Origin: Bicyclus anynana
Lineage: Eukaryota > Arthropoda > Insecta > Lepidoptera > Nymphalidae
Reading direction: 5' to 3'
Assembly: GCF_947172395.1 (NCBI RefSeq)
Contig: NC_069094.1
Span: 1,758,501-1,822,500 of the forward strand
DNA: 64,000 nucleotides
Below the pieces are notes generated by a model. That model was not told the DNA's origin. It saw only the letters and a list, made by a program, of their open reading frames with translations, and made no database searches. This document shows positions 54,517 through 64,000 of this stretch, in pieces. The translations under genes and the position numbers were made by a program. Positions within the stretch are counted from its first letter, which is position 1, and each line of letters starts with the position of its first letter.

Positions 54517-55984
54517 TTTTTACCGACTTCAAAAAGAAGGAGGTTCTCAATTCGGTCGGTATTTTTTTTTATGTATGTACACCGATTATAGCCATTTGTA
54601 GTTTACTTACCGAAAAAAGTTCCCGCGTTTATTTGTAAGTGTACCATAAGCTTTACTCGTCGGTACGTCTTTGTAGTTCGCTGCAGCTCTGTGTCGTGAT
54701 GCAATACGGATATTGTTAGTACGTCAAACTTGACGTTTAGAATTTTCGATGGGAAGTTTTGAAAAGTTTGTTGAAGTGAGATGTTTGCTAATAAAATATT
54801 GAATGCGTGATCCCTAATTCCTTATTTTATTTTTTGTAGAAAGTACAAGTATATTTTTTTTATTTGTAGAATTTTAGAAAGTTGATTTTGTTTTTATTTT
54901 TATGTATTTAAACACATTTTTGGACATAAAGGTATTATTAAACCTTTATGTCCAAAATTTCTCAGTGCCTGATTTTAAAGTCTTCGAACAGTGCGTGTTG
55001 CCATTGACCTATATGGTCCGAGACTTGCAGGCCTATTCACTATTTTGGTCTTTATTATCAACCTATTAAAATAAACATCGAATCATTTGACAAAATGTCA
55101 TCTACATACTAATTATAGCCACCAGTAGGCACCGGGTGACATTTGTTACATAGAATCTCAATTTCGTATAATGTCAACTAGCATACGTCAAAGATAGTTA
55201 ATTAGCCTGTTGTAAATAAAATTAAAGTTACAAACCGACTCGTAACTGTAATTGTAAGTTTTTCTAAAAAAAAAAACTGTAAAAAGTTAGATTAATTATA
55301 GTTCTTCTATTTCACTGTTATTTAATAACAAAAGGTAAACACGTTATTAATAGGAATATACCTACATAATTTAAGAATGTTTTGGCGTCGATGAATGATT
55401 ATTATTACATTACATTCGTACAGTGTGATTATTACATTTCAATTCAGAGATTTACGATAATCTCTTCCACGTGATAATTGATTTGTAGCGATTATTTATG
55501 GCCAATGGTACGAAAATGTTCCATAACCCATCTGGTTCGTGTAATCATTATTATCAGTGTTTGTTTTTGGTAAAGTTATAATTTAAGATTACGGTTATAC
55601 TCTTTGATAATAAGATTTTTAAAAATACACAAGCAATTTGTATGTGTGGTGTTGGTATTTTTCTGTTTAAAAAATATTTGGTTTAATATTAGGATTTCTT
55701 ATGTGATGTATTATTTTAAATACTTTGTAAAGATGGTAGAATTATTTTTTATTAATGTTCAGCTGAACCTGAAAATGTTTTGTTGAATATTTTTAATATT
55801 CGAGTTCACAAATCTTTTTTAGTTTTACAAGTTTTTTTAGGGAAAACGAATTTCGTTTAAATGTTATTTGTACTAAAACATTTATGTTTCACATACTCCA
55901 CAAATTTTATGAGAAAATCGCGGAATAAGTGAGCGAAAAATACCGAGCAACTTGACAACGTCCTCTTTTTTGAAGGCGGTCAAA
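54517..55984. mobile_element. Second TIR element of the ACCGACTTC family
   Basis: The left end TTTTTACCGACTTCAAAAAG, then TTCGGTCGGTATTTTT, is mirrored with about ten changes by AAAAATACCGAGCAACTTG ... TTTTTTGAAGGCGGTCAAAA at the right. About 1.47 kb, with no recognisable transposase. Confidence 0.65.
54918..54957. repeat. Perfect 16-bp inverted repeat
   Basis: TTTTGGACATAAAGGT, 8-nt loop, exact mirror; inside the TIR element at 54517. Confidence 0.93.
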
Positions 55985-56547
55985 ATTCAGAAAATTTATT
56001 CTTTAATAATATAAGAGTTGATTAAAGATAATATGTCGCATGCAGACAATTTAGTAGATTTTTTCAAAACCACAATACAGATTAATTAAAATACTAAAGC
56101 AAAAGCCTTTACAGTACTCTACTTAGAGCACTATAAAGTCAAGCCAATTTGATTGACGTGAATTGAACGAGCTAAGGAAATGAGTTCCTGTTAGAGATCC
56201 TGGTCGATCCAATATCTGTTTACATGTATACTCATTAGGTACTGCACAAGTATCTTCGTCAGGTTTTTTTCCACCGCCCCAATATAATGTCTATCAGCCG
56301 TGACTGATCCGTTCGATTGGAGTCGGAACGCCGCGAAATTGCGAATGCCGTTAAATTATATGATTTACGTTCAGGGTAATGGTTATACACGCGATACGGG
56401 CAATAAATTTGGTTAACGCTAATGCCGTTGTATGGCTGATGTTTAGAACTCGTGATTTGTGTGCGATGCTTTACTTGCTTACGTGTTAGTGTCTGAACGT
56501 AATTAAAGTGCCAGTTTATCATTATCAGCCTATTTTATGAGATACTA
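55985..56547. other. Intergenic, nothing recognised
   Basis: The 87-codon minus-strand frame at 56259-56522 shows no domain. Confidence 0.4.
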
Positions 56548-56717
56548 GCAGACCCATTCCCGTGGGAATACGGTGATAAAATATAGCATATGTTACTCGC
56601 TGATAATGTAGCTCTCTATTGGTGAAAAATTCAAGTCGGTCTATCGGTCGGTCGGCAGGTTTTGAGTTTAGTCGAGTAATACAAAAATACAAATCTTTCC
56701 TCTATAATATAGATAGA
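56548..56717 (+). repeat. GCGGTTTCACCCGCG-type repeat, head missing
   Basis: CAGACCCATTCCCGTGGGAA to CTTTCCTCTATAATATAGAT; it carries a short TCGG expansion. Confidence 0.82.
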
Positions 56718-58395
56718 GCGGAGATAGTGATCCGTTTAGAGGATCAAAACTCAAAATATTAATTACTCTGAGCCCGCCAAGTCGCATTGCAGCAATGCGG
56801 TGGGTCTTAGCTTCAAGTCGCCTGTCTTATCTTGATAGGAGGCTCTGCTAACTGCACTGGGAATTTAAATACATTATGGGAATATATTACAAAAACACTA
56901 AAAGTTGTTTAATTCTATTTCTAACTCTTATAATTACTTTCTAGTAGGTGTGTTGTTATTGTGATCATTTTTTAAAAAATCTGTTTTTTTGACGTCTTAT
57001 ACTTAAAGGTATCAAAAAAGATTTACAGAAGGCGCCCTTCTTTGTTTCCACCCTCCTTATTTCTGGGTGCCACCCTTTACGAAATTCACCCAATAGCAAC
57101 ATGGGTCTTCATCTTCGATCCCTCTGCAAGAATCGCATAAAAAACAGAGCAACCGAGGGTCGTACCCTTAATAATTCGTGCTGAATTTTTGCTCCCAAAA
57201 GTAACTGAATTGATTTTGACATTTTTATTTTTTTTTGCATCGCGGATTTGGGTTGTGTTCGGTGGTGACTTTATCTAAATTAAGTTTGAATTACGTTACA
57301 AAAAAATCTTTATCCGTTTATCCTCACGGTAGTTTTGTATTTTGGTTTCCTATTTCAAATGAAGTTTTGCAATCGATTGAAATGTTTTTTTTTTTGTTGT
57401 TTGTCTCAATGATATTGAATACTGTTAGATGTGTTACTAGCGCCTGAAAAATGAAGCGCTCGAAAGAGGAAATTTAAAGTCAACTCAATGTTAGTTGTAG
57501 TCGACAACGAACGTTATTTAAACAAATAATACCATGTCTACAATGTCGAGTTGTTGTGTTCAGAAAGTGTATAAACTATATATTCATAAATATATAATGT
57601 AATTAAAGACAAAATTGTGCATGTGTGCGCTAAGTGTTTTAGCCGTATTATTCGGATAACTTTTTGCGGTGATTTTATAGGGACATAACCGATCTATGGT
57701 ATAAAATTATCATTGGTTTGTCTTTGTTTTTACTCGTAACTCTTCGTGTTTATATTGTGCATAATGGTAGATTATTACTTAAGTGCATTTATTAAAAGTT
57801 TAATTTAGTTTTTAGTCTTTAGTCTTTTCTTTCATCTACTTTTTTATTCATTTTTTTTTCAAAATTTGTTTGTAATAATTTTATAAAAAATATTTAGGTA
57901 CGTAGTAGTCTACTTTATAGTATTGTAATCTGTGGTTTCCGAAGCTGGTGTCATAGTTATATTTTTTTATTTATATTACTATTATGATATGATTATGTAC
58001 TATGATGTTGTATGTAAGCCCTCAATAAAATAAAATGAAAAAATTTCAACAACATTTCCAACTAAAATATACATATTTAGATACAATACAGATTAAAGCT
58101 ACTTTAACGACGTAAGTTGTGTTGCACAATTTTTTTTACTTTTATGTTTATAATTGGTTTGTTCGAGACTCCATTCCCATAACTTTCTTGTGCCCAAAGA
58201 ATGAGCATTTGTTTATATAATGTCACTTATTATAATATTATTATGTAATAACTTTTCCAGCTTATTGTTTATTGTGTAACATTCACAGACGACATTATGT
58301 CGATTCAATGCTTTCTGAGAACTTTTTTTTTACTGAGAAACACAGAATTATCGAAGCAAGTTGCATATCTATCTGTATCTATTACCTACCTAGAC
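56718..58395. other. Intergenic, nothing recognised
   Basis: AT-rich to very AT-rich, with no exon-like or repeat signal. Confidence 0.45.
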
Positions 58396-58440
58396 CCCCG
58401 CGACTTCGTCCACCCTTAGATCTTCTTTAGATTTTTTTTA
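58396..58440 (+). repeat. GCGACTTCGTCCGCG-type repeat, head fragment
   Basis: CCCCCGCGACTTCGTCCACC, then decays. Confidence 0.55.
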
Positions 58441-58535
58441 CTATGTTAAGATTAAGATGGATGTAGGTGTGTCAAGCAAATCATCTATTTCCATAATTAT
58501 ATTAAAGTTAACAGGCCTACTCTAAACTAGTCTAT

Positions 58536-59019
58536 CTAAAGATACTGTTACACATGCTCTAAACATATAACAATAGCATGCTAAAAACGTGCTATTAAGT
58601 ATGCTCCATACGAGCATGCTTATCATCAGTTTACATTTGTTAGAAATAAGCATGCTATTTTTAAGTATGCCACTGAATAAGCATGCTCATAGCAAACACT
58701 CCAATTACACATGATAATTTGTATCTATCGCTCTCTGTCTATAGTATCGTGTTAAACAGGGTGAGATAAAGGTGAAGAGAATACAGAATAAAAATTGCTG
58801 ATTAACGTGCATACTCAATAAGCAAACCTGTTAAGACGCGCTAAAAGCCCGCGCAGCAAGTAGCATGCTCATAAATAGCACGACTGTTGATTCTTCAGCA
58901 AGCTCGAAATAAGCATGCTCATTATTAGCAATGTTGCGATACACATGATAATAAGTAACAACTGCTCAATAGTAGCATGCTTTCGTGCTTGAAATGAGCA
59001 TGTGTAACAGTAGCTTTAG
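58536..59019. mobile_element. Non-autonomous DNA element with AGCATGCT repeats
   Basis: A 24-bp terminal inverted repeat with one mismatch: left CTAAAGATACTGTTACACAT plus GCTC, mirrored at 58996-59019. Seven copies of the palindrome AGCATGCT lie inside, many within ATAAGCATGCT. Such dense subterminal motifs are typical of transposase binding sites, for example in hAT-like elements. No ORF and no clear target duplication. Confidence 0.82.
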
Positions 59020-60749
59020 GGTTAGCTAGGCCTAACTTTGACCGCGTCATTGCTTACTCTTAGGCAGTATTGTAGTCAAGCGTGTGTAACACAACAAATG
59101 CATCGGTTTTTTGGAAAACATTTTTATATCAGACAGTTATTGTTAATACTAAAGCGCTAGTTCAGTGTGAACAAAATTAATGACAACACGAACGTCACCA
59201 TTATCGATCAAAGTTTACACCATTAGGAACTTTTACTCCATTTACTGCGTCCCGTTGAACGGTTGCCGTGTGAGTTGCGGAATTTTGATTAATGACGACC
59301 TCTGGGTGACTGGAGCGAGCTGAGCAAATGTACCGACGAGGGAGTGCACTCTTTCTGTTACAGTTTCCCTTATCTGTGTATTTTTTTTTTATTTTGGTAC
59401 AATAAATAAAATTTTTGGCTTTTTTTGATAAAAAAATTATGTTTGTTCTTTATACTTATATTTAACGGAATAGGCAGATGGTCTATGCGTTGGTAACGCA
59501 TAGACCATCGATGTGATGGTTATTTTTTTATACTATTGATGTGTTAGGTGTCTACAACATTACCGCAAAAAGTGATCCGAATTTAGCGACTGAACGCACA
59601 CATGTCTAATAGCTAACACACAGCTAACATTGCTGGCTTGCTGAAACTGAGGCATACATGTCAAGCATTATGTGCCTGTACTCTAGCAACAAAGACTGTA
59701 GCCGAAGCAGCAGTTTTTGGCGATAGAAATAAGCATTGTGGTAGTACTTTCTTTAACCATTTCTTGCCAACTTCCATCATTATTAACTAGGTATTTTTTA
59801 CATCGAATAATGTTACAATTATAAACAGACTGACAAAGTAATAATAACTAATTTTGTGTAGCATTCCAAAGCTCTCCATAATGCATGAAGCAGTCAAGGG
59901 CAAGTCTATTTTGCATAATAGTTCCTTAACAATTCCAATATATACCTTTATGTAATCGTTACACATTATAATCCGTTGTAACAACAATCTATTAGTCGAT
60001 TAGTTTCGCGTCACCTTTCAACCACAAAGCTGTGCCAACATAATGGAGGGGATCAATTAAAATGTATTTTAAAACTAATCCCAAAAAAGTGAGACTCCAT
60101 TCTTTCCCAAACCATGCATGCAATTTTAATGACTATTCCAAACAATGAAAGGTCATAATACTATCTACTAAATAAACATTTACATTTCATAAAACATGTT
60201 CAAATTTTATACAAAAAATCTGGTACTCGATTTTGAATCTTAGATTCATTGCAACAAGATATATAAAGCAAAAGAAACCTGCATAAAGAATTAAAAAAAA
60301 AACTTACAACTTCTTTAAAATTGTTATTCGATTTAAATCTTAATGATTTTGGAATAAGGTACATAATCAGAGTTGTAATATTCATACTGTAAATAAAAGT
60401 AAGTCATAGATGATTAAAAATTCACCTCGTAGAATAAGGCTAATTGAAATTGACGGGTTCTTTTATGCCTCGACACTTGAGGGCAAAGAGTACAAGGAAC
60501 AGCATGTCTATCGTGTGAAAGGCTGAAAAAATTTTGCACAGATTAAAATAATAATGGTGTTTTAATGGGGTCTTGAATGTTTTTAAATCGTTATTTGAAA
60601 CAATGATGGTTTATGAGGAAAATACTATCAGAGTTACTATTTAAAGGTAGTACAAACCCAAATTAAAAAAACAATCGCTAATATAATTATGAATGAAGCT
60701 AAAATAACGACTCTAACAAGCATTTCCGAAAAATCTCCATAATTTTTTA
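59020..60749. other. Intergenic, nothing recognised
   Basis: Only the hairpin at 59477. The rest is AT-rich. Confidence 0.45.
59477..59509. repeat. Perfect 15-bp inverted repeat with 3-nt loop
   Basis: GATGGTCTATGCGTT, loop GGT, exact mirror. Confidence 0.94.
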
Positions 60750-61018
60750 ACGGCCTCCAAGACGGAGGTCCTAAGTTCGATCCCCAGCTGGGCCGATTGA
60801 GGTTTTCTTAATTAGTCCAGGTCTAGCTGGTGGGAGGCTTCGGCCGTGGCTAGTTACCACCGGCCAAACGATTTAGCGTACCGGTACGATGTCGTGTAGG
60901 AGCCGAAAGGGGTGTGGATTGTCATCCTCCTAATAAGTTAGCTCGTTTACATCTTAGATTGCATCATCACTTATCATCAGGTGAGATTGTAGTCAAGGGT
61001 TAACTTGTAAAAAATAGT
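60750..61018 (+). mobile_element. tRNA-derived SINE (GGCGCAGTGG family), near full length
   Basis: B box GTTCGATCCCC, the GGCTTCGGCCGTGGCTAGTT block and the 3' end AACTTGTAAAAAA are all present. The A-box end is eroded. Confidence 0.88.
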
Positions 61019-61072
61019 TGTTATTTGTGAAAAGTCTTATTACATTTATCAGATTTTCACCGATTATATTAG

Positions 61073-61262
61073 TATAGCCGACGCCCCGCGGTTTCACCCG
61101 CGTATTTCCCGTTCCCGTGAGAATTCGGGGATAAAATATAGCCTATGACACTCACAAATACCATGGCTTTCTAGTGGTAAAAGAATTTTCAATATCGATT
61201 CATGAGATCCAGAGATTACCCCCTACAATACAACAAACATTACCTCTTATTGGTATAGATTA
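61073..61262 (+). repeat. GCGGTTTCACCCGCG-type repeat, full length
   Basis: AGCCGACGCCCCGCGGTTTC to TTACCTCTTATTGGTATAGA. Confidence 0.9.
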
Positions 61263-61364
61263 GTATCCTAGACCCACATAGTGAAATCCATAGGCAAAGT
61301 AAGGGCTAGGTTATAGTGTAAAATGTTTGTGGGATTAAAATAATGTCAGTGTAAATAATCCGCG

Positions 61365-61428
61365 TTACACACGCGGCCGAGTCCACGCCGCGGCGAGGGC
61401 GGCCGAGTGCGTCACAAGATCAGGGTAA
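61365..61428. other. CpG-rich stretch next to the GC-rich MITE
   Basis: Contains ACGCGGCCGAGTCCACGCCG and a further CGGCCGAG. It could be part of a larger element or a small CpG-rich regulatory site; there is no gene evidence. Confidence 0.3.
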
Positions 61429-61611
61429 GGGCGTGTCCAAACATAACGCGGCAATCGTGAGCGGTTTTGTCGCGATTGTCGCGCCGAGTTTGGACGACCG
61501 ACGCGACGCGCACGAGCACCGCGTGTTGCTTACACTAGTTGCGCGGCTGAGCGCTGTGTCGCGATTGTCGCATGTTGCTGCCGCGCACTTGCCGCGCTGA
61601 TTGGACATGCC
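61429..61611. mobile_element. GC-rich MITE-like element
   Basis: GGCGTGTCCAAACATAACGC and GCGCTGATTGGACATGCC form imperfect terminal inverted repeats. Inside, TGTCGCGATTGTCGC occurs twice, and CpG density is far above that of the flanks. Confidence 0.65.
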
Positions 61612-61671
61612 ATATGGGTTGTGTCGTGCTACAATACGTTCACATTAGGATTGAACATTTTTTTTTATTCT

Positions 61672-61997
61672 CTACAAGTTCTCTACAAGTTAGCCCTTGA
61701 CTACAATCTCACCTGAGATGGTAAGTGATGATGCAATCTAAGATGGAAGCGGGCTAACTTGTTAGGAGGAGGATGAAAATCCACACCCTTTTCGGTTTCT
61801 ACACGACATTGTACCGGAACGCTAATTCGCTTGGCGGTACGTCTTTGTCGGTAAGGTGGTAACTAGCCACGGCCGAAGCCTCCCATCAGCCAGACCTGGA
61901 CCAATTAAGAAAACCTCAATCGGCCCAGCCGGGGATCGAACCCAGGATCTCCGTCAAGTAAATCCACCGCGCATACCACTGCGCCACGGAGACCGTC
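61672..61997 (-). mobile_element. tRNA-derived SINE (GGCGCAGTGG family), full length
   Basis: Best copy. On the minus strand it reads from GTCTCCGTGGCGCAGTGG with B box GGTTCGATCCC to the end CAAGGGCTAACTTGTAGAG. It is close in sequence to the copy at 60750, in the opposite orientation. Confidence 0.92.
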
Positions 61998-62314
61998 ACA
62001 TACTTTTACTATGCCTTGTTATTCTGGATTTGAAACAGATTCACAAAAAAGTCCGAAAGCATTAGCAGCATATTGATCCAGCACATTCTGAAGATAGGGA
62101 GTTGCTGGTATTTTGCCTTGGAGAATGATTTAAGTCGGTCGGTCCCGATCATTATCTGATAGTGATCGTTATGAGTAAAAAAAAATATTGTTTTTTCCTG
62201 AGCACAGCAGCGAGGAGTCTAAACACCCTGGTTACCTGGTAACACTAAACTGGACTTAGTTTCATGAGTTGTGTCGACGATTTAACACCAGTGATCATTA
62301 TTGGTACATCGTTC

Positions 62315-62425
62315 GAATAGCCGATGGGCGTTAGGATCCCAATATGCGTGAATCGGGACTCCGTATTAGGAAGCGCAGCTTGGTCGACCCAACAATAAAT
62401 GAACCGTCATCAAGGAATTTCCATT
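62315..62425 (+). mobile_element. RTE-type LINE fragment
   Basis: AGCCGATGGGCGTTAGGATC, GGAAGCGCAGCTTGGTCGAC and a worn TGAACCGTCATCAAG follow the order of the RTE 3' region (ADGR...KRS..R.PTRWTDD). Confidence 0.65.
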
Positions 62426-64000
62426 TGATATCCTGAGTAACCTTGGCTCGAACACGGTCACATCCGTTCAACCGGCGAATGATAAAACATTTCACTCATA
62501 AGTTCACAAATCCTATCATCCTAACGTACTTCTAAACTGAAGTGCGAGTTTTATATTTGAAATTTTGTTTGAACGCCCATACAAATATGTATAACGATCA
62601 TTAAGATCAACAACGTCATTAATTCGTAGCATTTTGTATGGGGCGTTTTTCAGGAATCCGTGGCAGTGCCGCAAATATGACCCTTTAAATCCCGAAATTA
62701 TGATCGCAGATACCCTGTGACTTTTAGAAAATTGATTTACTATTAGCATACTCCCAATTTATATACAATTTAAAAAACTGTCATCATCCCTATTCCATCT
62801 ACTTCGTTCTCTAGCTCTATGACTTGACTCTAGCTTGTCCAAACTCCTCGGAGACAGAGCTACGATCTTATTATATAGACCTATGATGCTCTACATCATG
62901 CACAGTCAGAAAACAGGTCTATTTCCACAAACAGCCCTACACGCGGACTGCGCAGGCAGCCACGTGTGCTCTCCTTCACACCCCACTTATTTTTCTAGAG
63001 CCCATTGATTTTTCCACCCCTCGTGTGGATTAATTTAAACTTAGTTAAATAAATATTCCCTACCAGTGTTTGTATATTTACGACAACTTGCTTTATAAAT
63101 TTCTCGATCTTTACAGTCTATAACAATTGACGCGAGTTGCTTAAATGTAGAGTAAACAATAATGTTTTGTGTTTATCGTACATTTATTGAAAACATTTTA
63201 AATGTTATAATTTTAATTTATTTCAAATCTAATACAATTTTCTTTATAAAATATTAGAAGAAATGTACTAAAATACTATTAATTACGAAATGTACGAATT
63301 TTGTTTAGAATTTAATAAATTATAAAAATAAATACTTGAAAATTAGATTTTAAGCAAGGTTATGCATGTGAAATTAAGGTCAAAATTATGTTAAACAAAT
63401 ATTAAAATGATTAATCATATTTTTTGGTTAATTTATTTATTTAATTACACTGGTGCCACCCAGTCCACCAGTGTAATTACATTCACGTCCACTATTAAGT
63501 ATTGAATAGTAATTTAGTCCCAATCAGCGCTCAATCGCAGTGGCCACATGCCGAGGGAGGCAATCTAGTTCCTTCGCTGCAGGAGAGACCCTCCGACTGT
63601 GTAATGAGTCCATTAAGGGCTCAAGTGGGTAGTGTTTATGTATCGATTCTATTGGATCGATATCGCTGCTCTGAGTTTCGATTGACGTTTCATTGAGCAT
63701 ACGATTTAATCAGATTTCAAAAATAAATTCCATCGGATCTCCCAATCCTTAATAAAAATAATAATTTATTTATTAATTAAAAAGCGGTTTTACAAAAGGC
63801 TGTAGCTTAGATATAATTAGATTTCCGAACATTACGATTAGGTGTATGAAAATTCAAATAGACTTAAGTTAACAAACAACTTGTAAATCACATTTTATTA
63901 TTAAGTCGAAGTTACTGTACTGTAGATTTGTCATAGTCCTTACTCCAGATAATAAAGGTAACTAAAGCTTCGGGCGTCCTATTTTCATGGAAAACCCATA
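62426..64000. other. Intergenic to window end
   Basis: A GC-richer stretch at 63525-63680 (GGCCACATGCCGAGGGAGGC) looks like a dispersed repeat of unknown type. No gene. Confidence 0.4.
63442..63479. repeat. Perfect 14-bp inverted repeat
   Basis: TAATTACACTGGTG, 10-nt loop, exact mirror. Confidence 0.93.

Overview
The window is animal nuclear DNA, almost certainly from a moth or butterfly (Lepidoptera). It is AT-rich, genes are split by introns with GT/AG borders, and it is crowded with repeat families typical of lepidopteran genomes: tRNA-derived SINEs, the short repeat with core GCGGTTTCACCCGCG, RTE and Jockey LINE fragments, a Penelope remnant, and TIR/foldback elements. I cannot name the species.

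One host protein gene can be assembled completely, on the + strand from 11616 to 16539. Six exons join in phase into an 895-residue protein: signal peptide, EMI-like domain ending in CCVGY, 18 canonical NIM repeats plus degenerate ones (most of them in one 2.2-kb exon), a Cys-free stalk, one membrane segment and a 28-residue tail. This is the architecture of the Nimrod/Eater/Draper family of haemocyte phagocytosis receptors. A kappaB-like site and a GATA site lie about 100 bp upstream of the start codon. Introns 1, 3 and 5 contain transposon insertions.

The only other functional gene I can support is a tRNA-His(GTG) gene on the minus strand at 48885-48956. It lies beside a short tandem repeat carrying CTCF-core-like motifs.

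Layout: 1-11.6 kb is intergenic with SINE and short repeats. 11.6-16.5 kb is the Nimrod-type gene. 17.1-19.3 kb holds a foldback element and a 5'-truncated Jockey-type LINE with broken reverse transcriptase. 19.5-24.7 kb is repeat-scattered intergenic DNA. 24.7-26.3 kb is a TIR element carrying a 130-bp tandem array. 27.4-29.2 kb is a roughly 380-bp tandem array. 29.6-48 kb is intergenic with SINEs, PLE/LINE scraps and minisatellites. 48.4-49 kb holds tRNA-His. 49-64 kb is intergenic, with a second TIR element (54.5-56.0 kb) and an element rich in AGCATGCT (58.5-59.0 kb). An unusual number of near-perfect short-loop inverted repeats is spread through the window.

No bacterial-type system, CRISPR array or operon is present. 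Repeat family names are from recognition of motifs, not from a database search.
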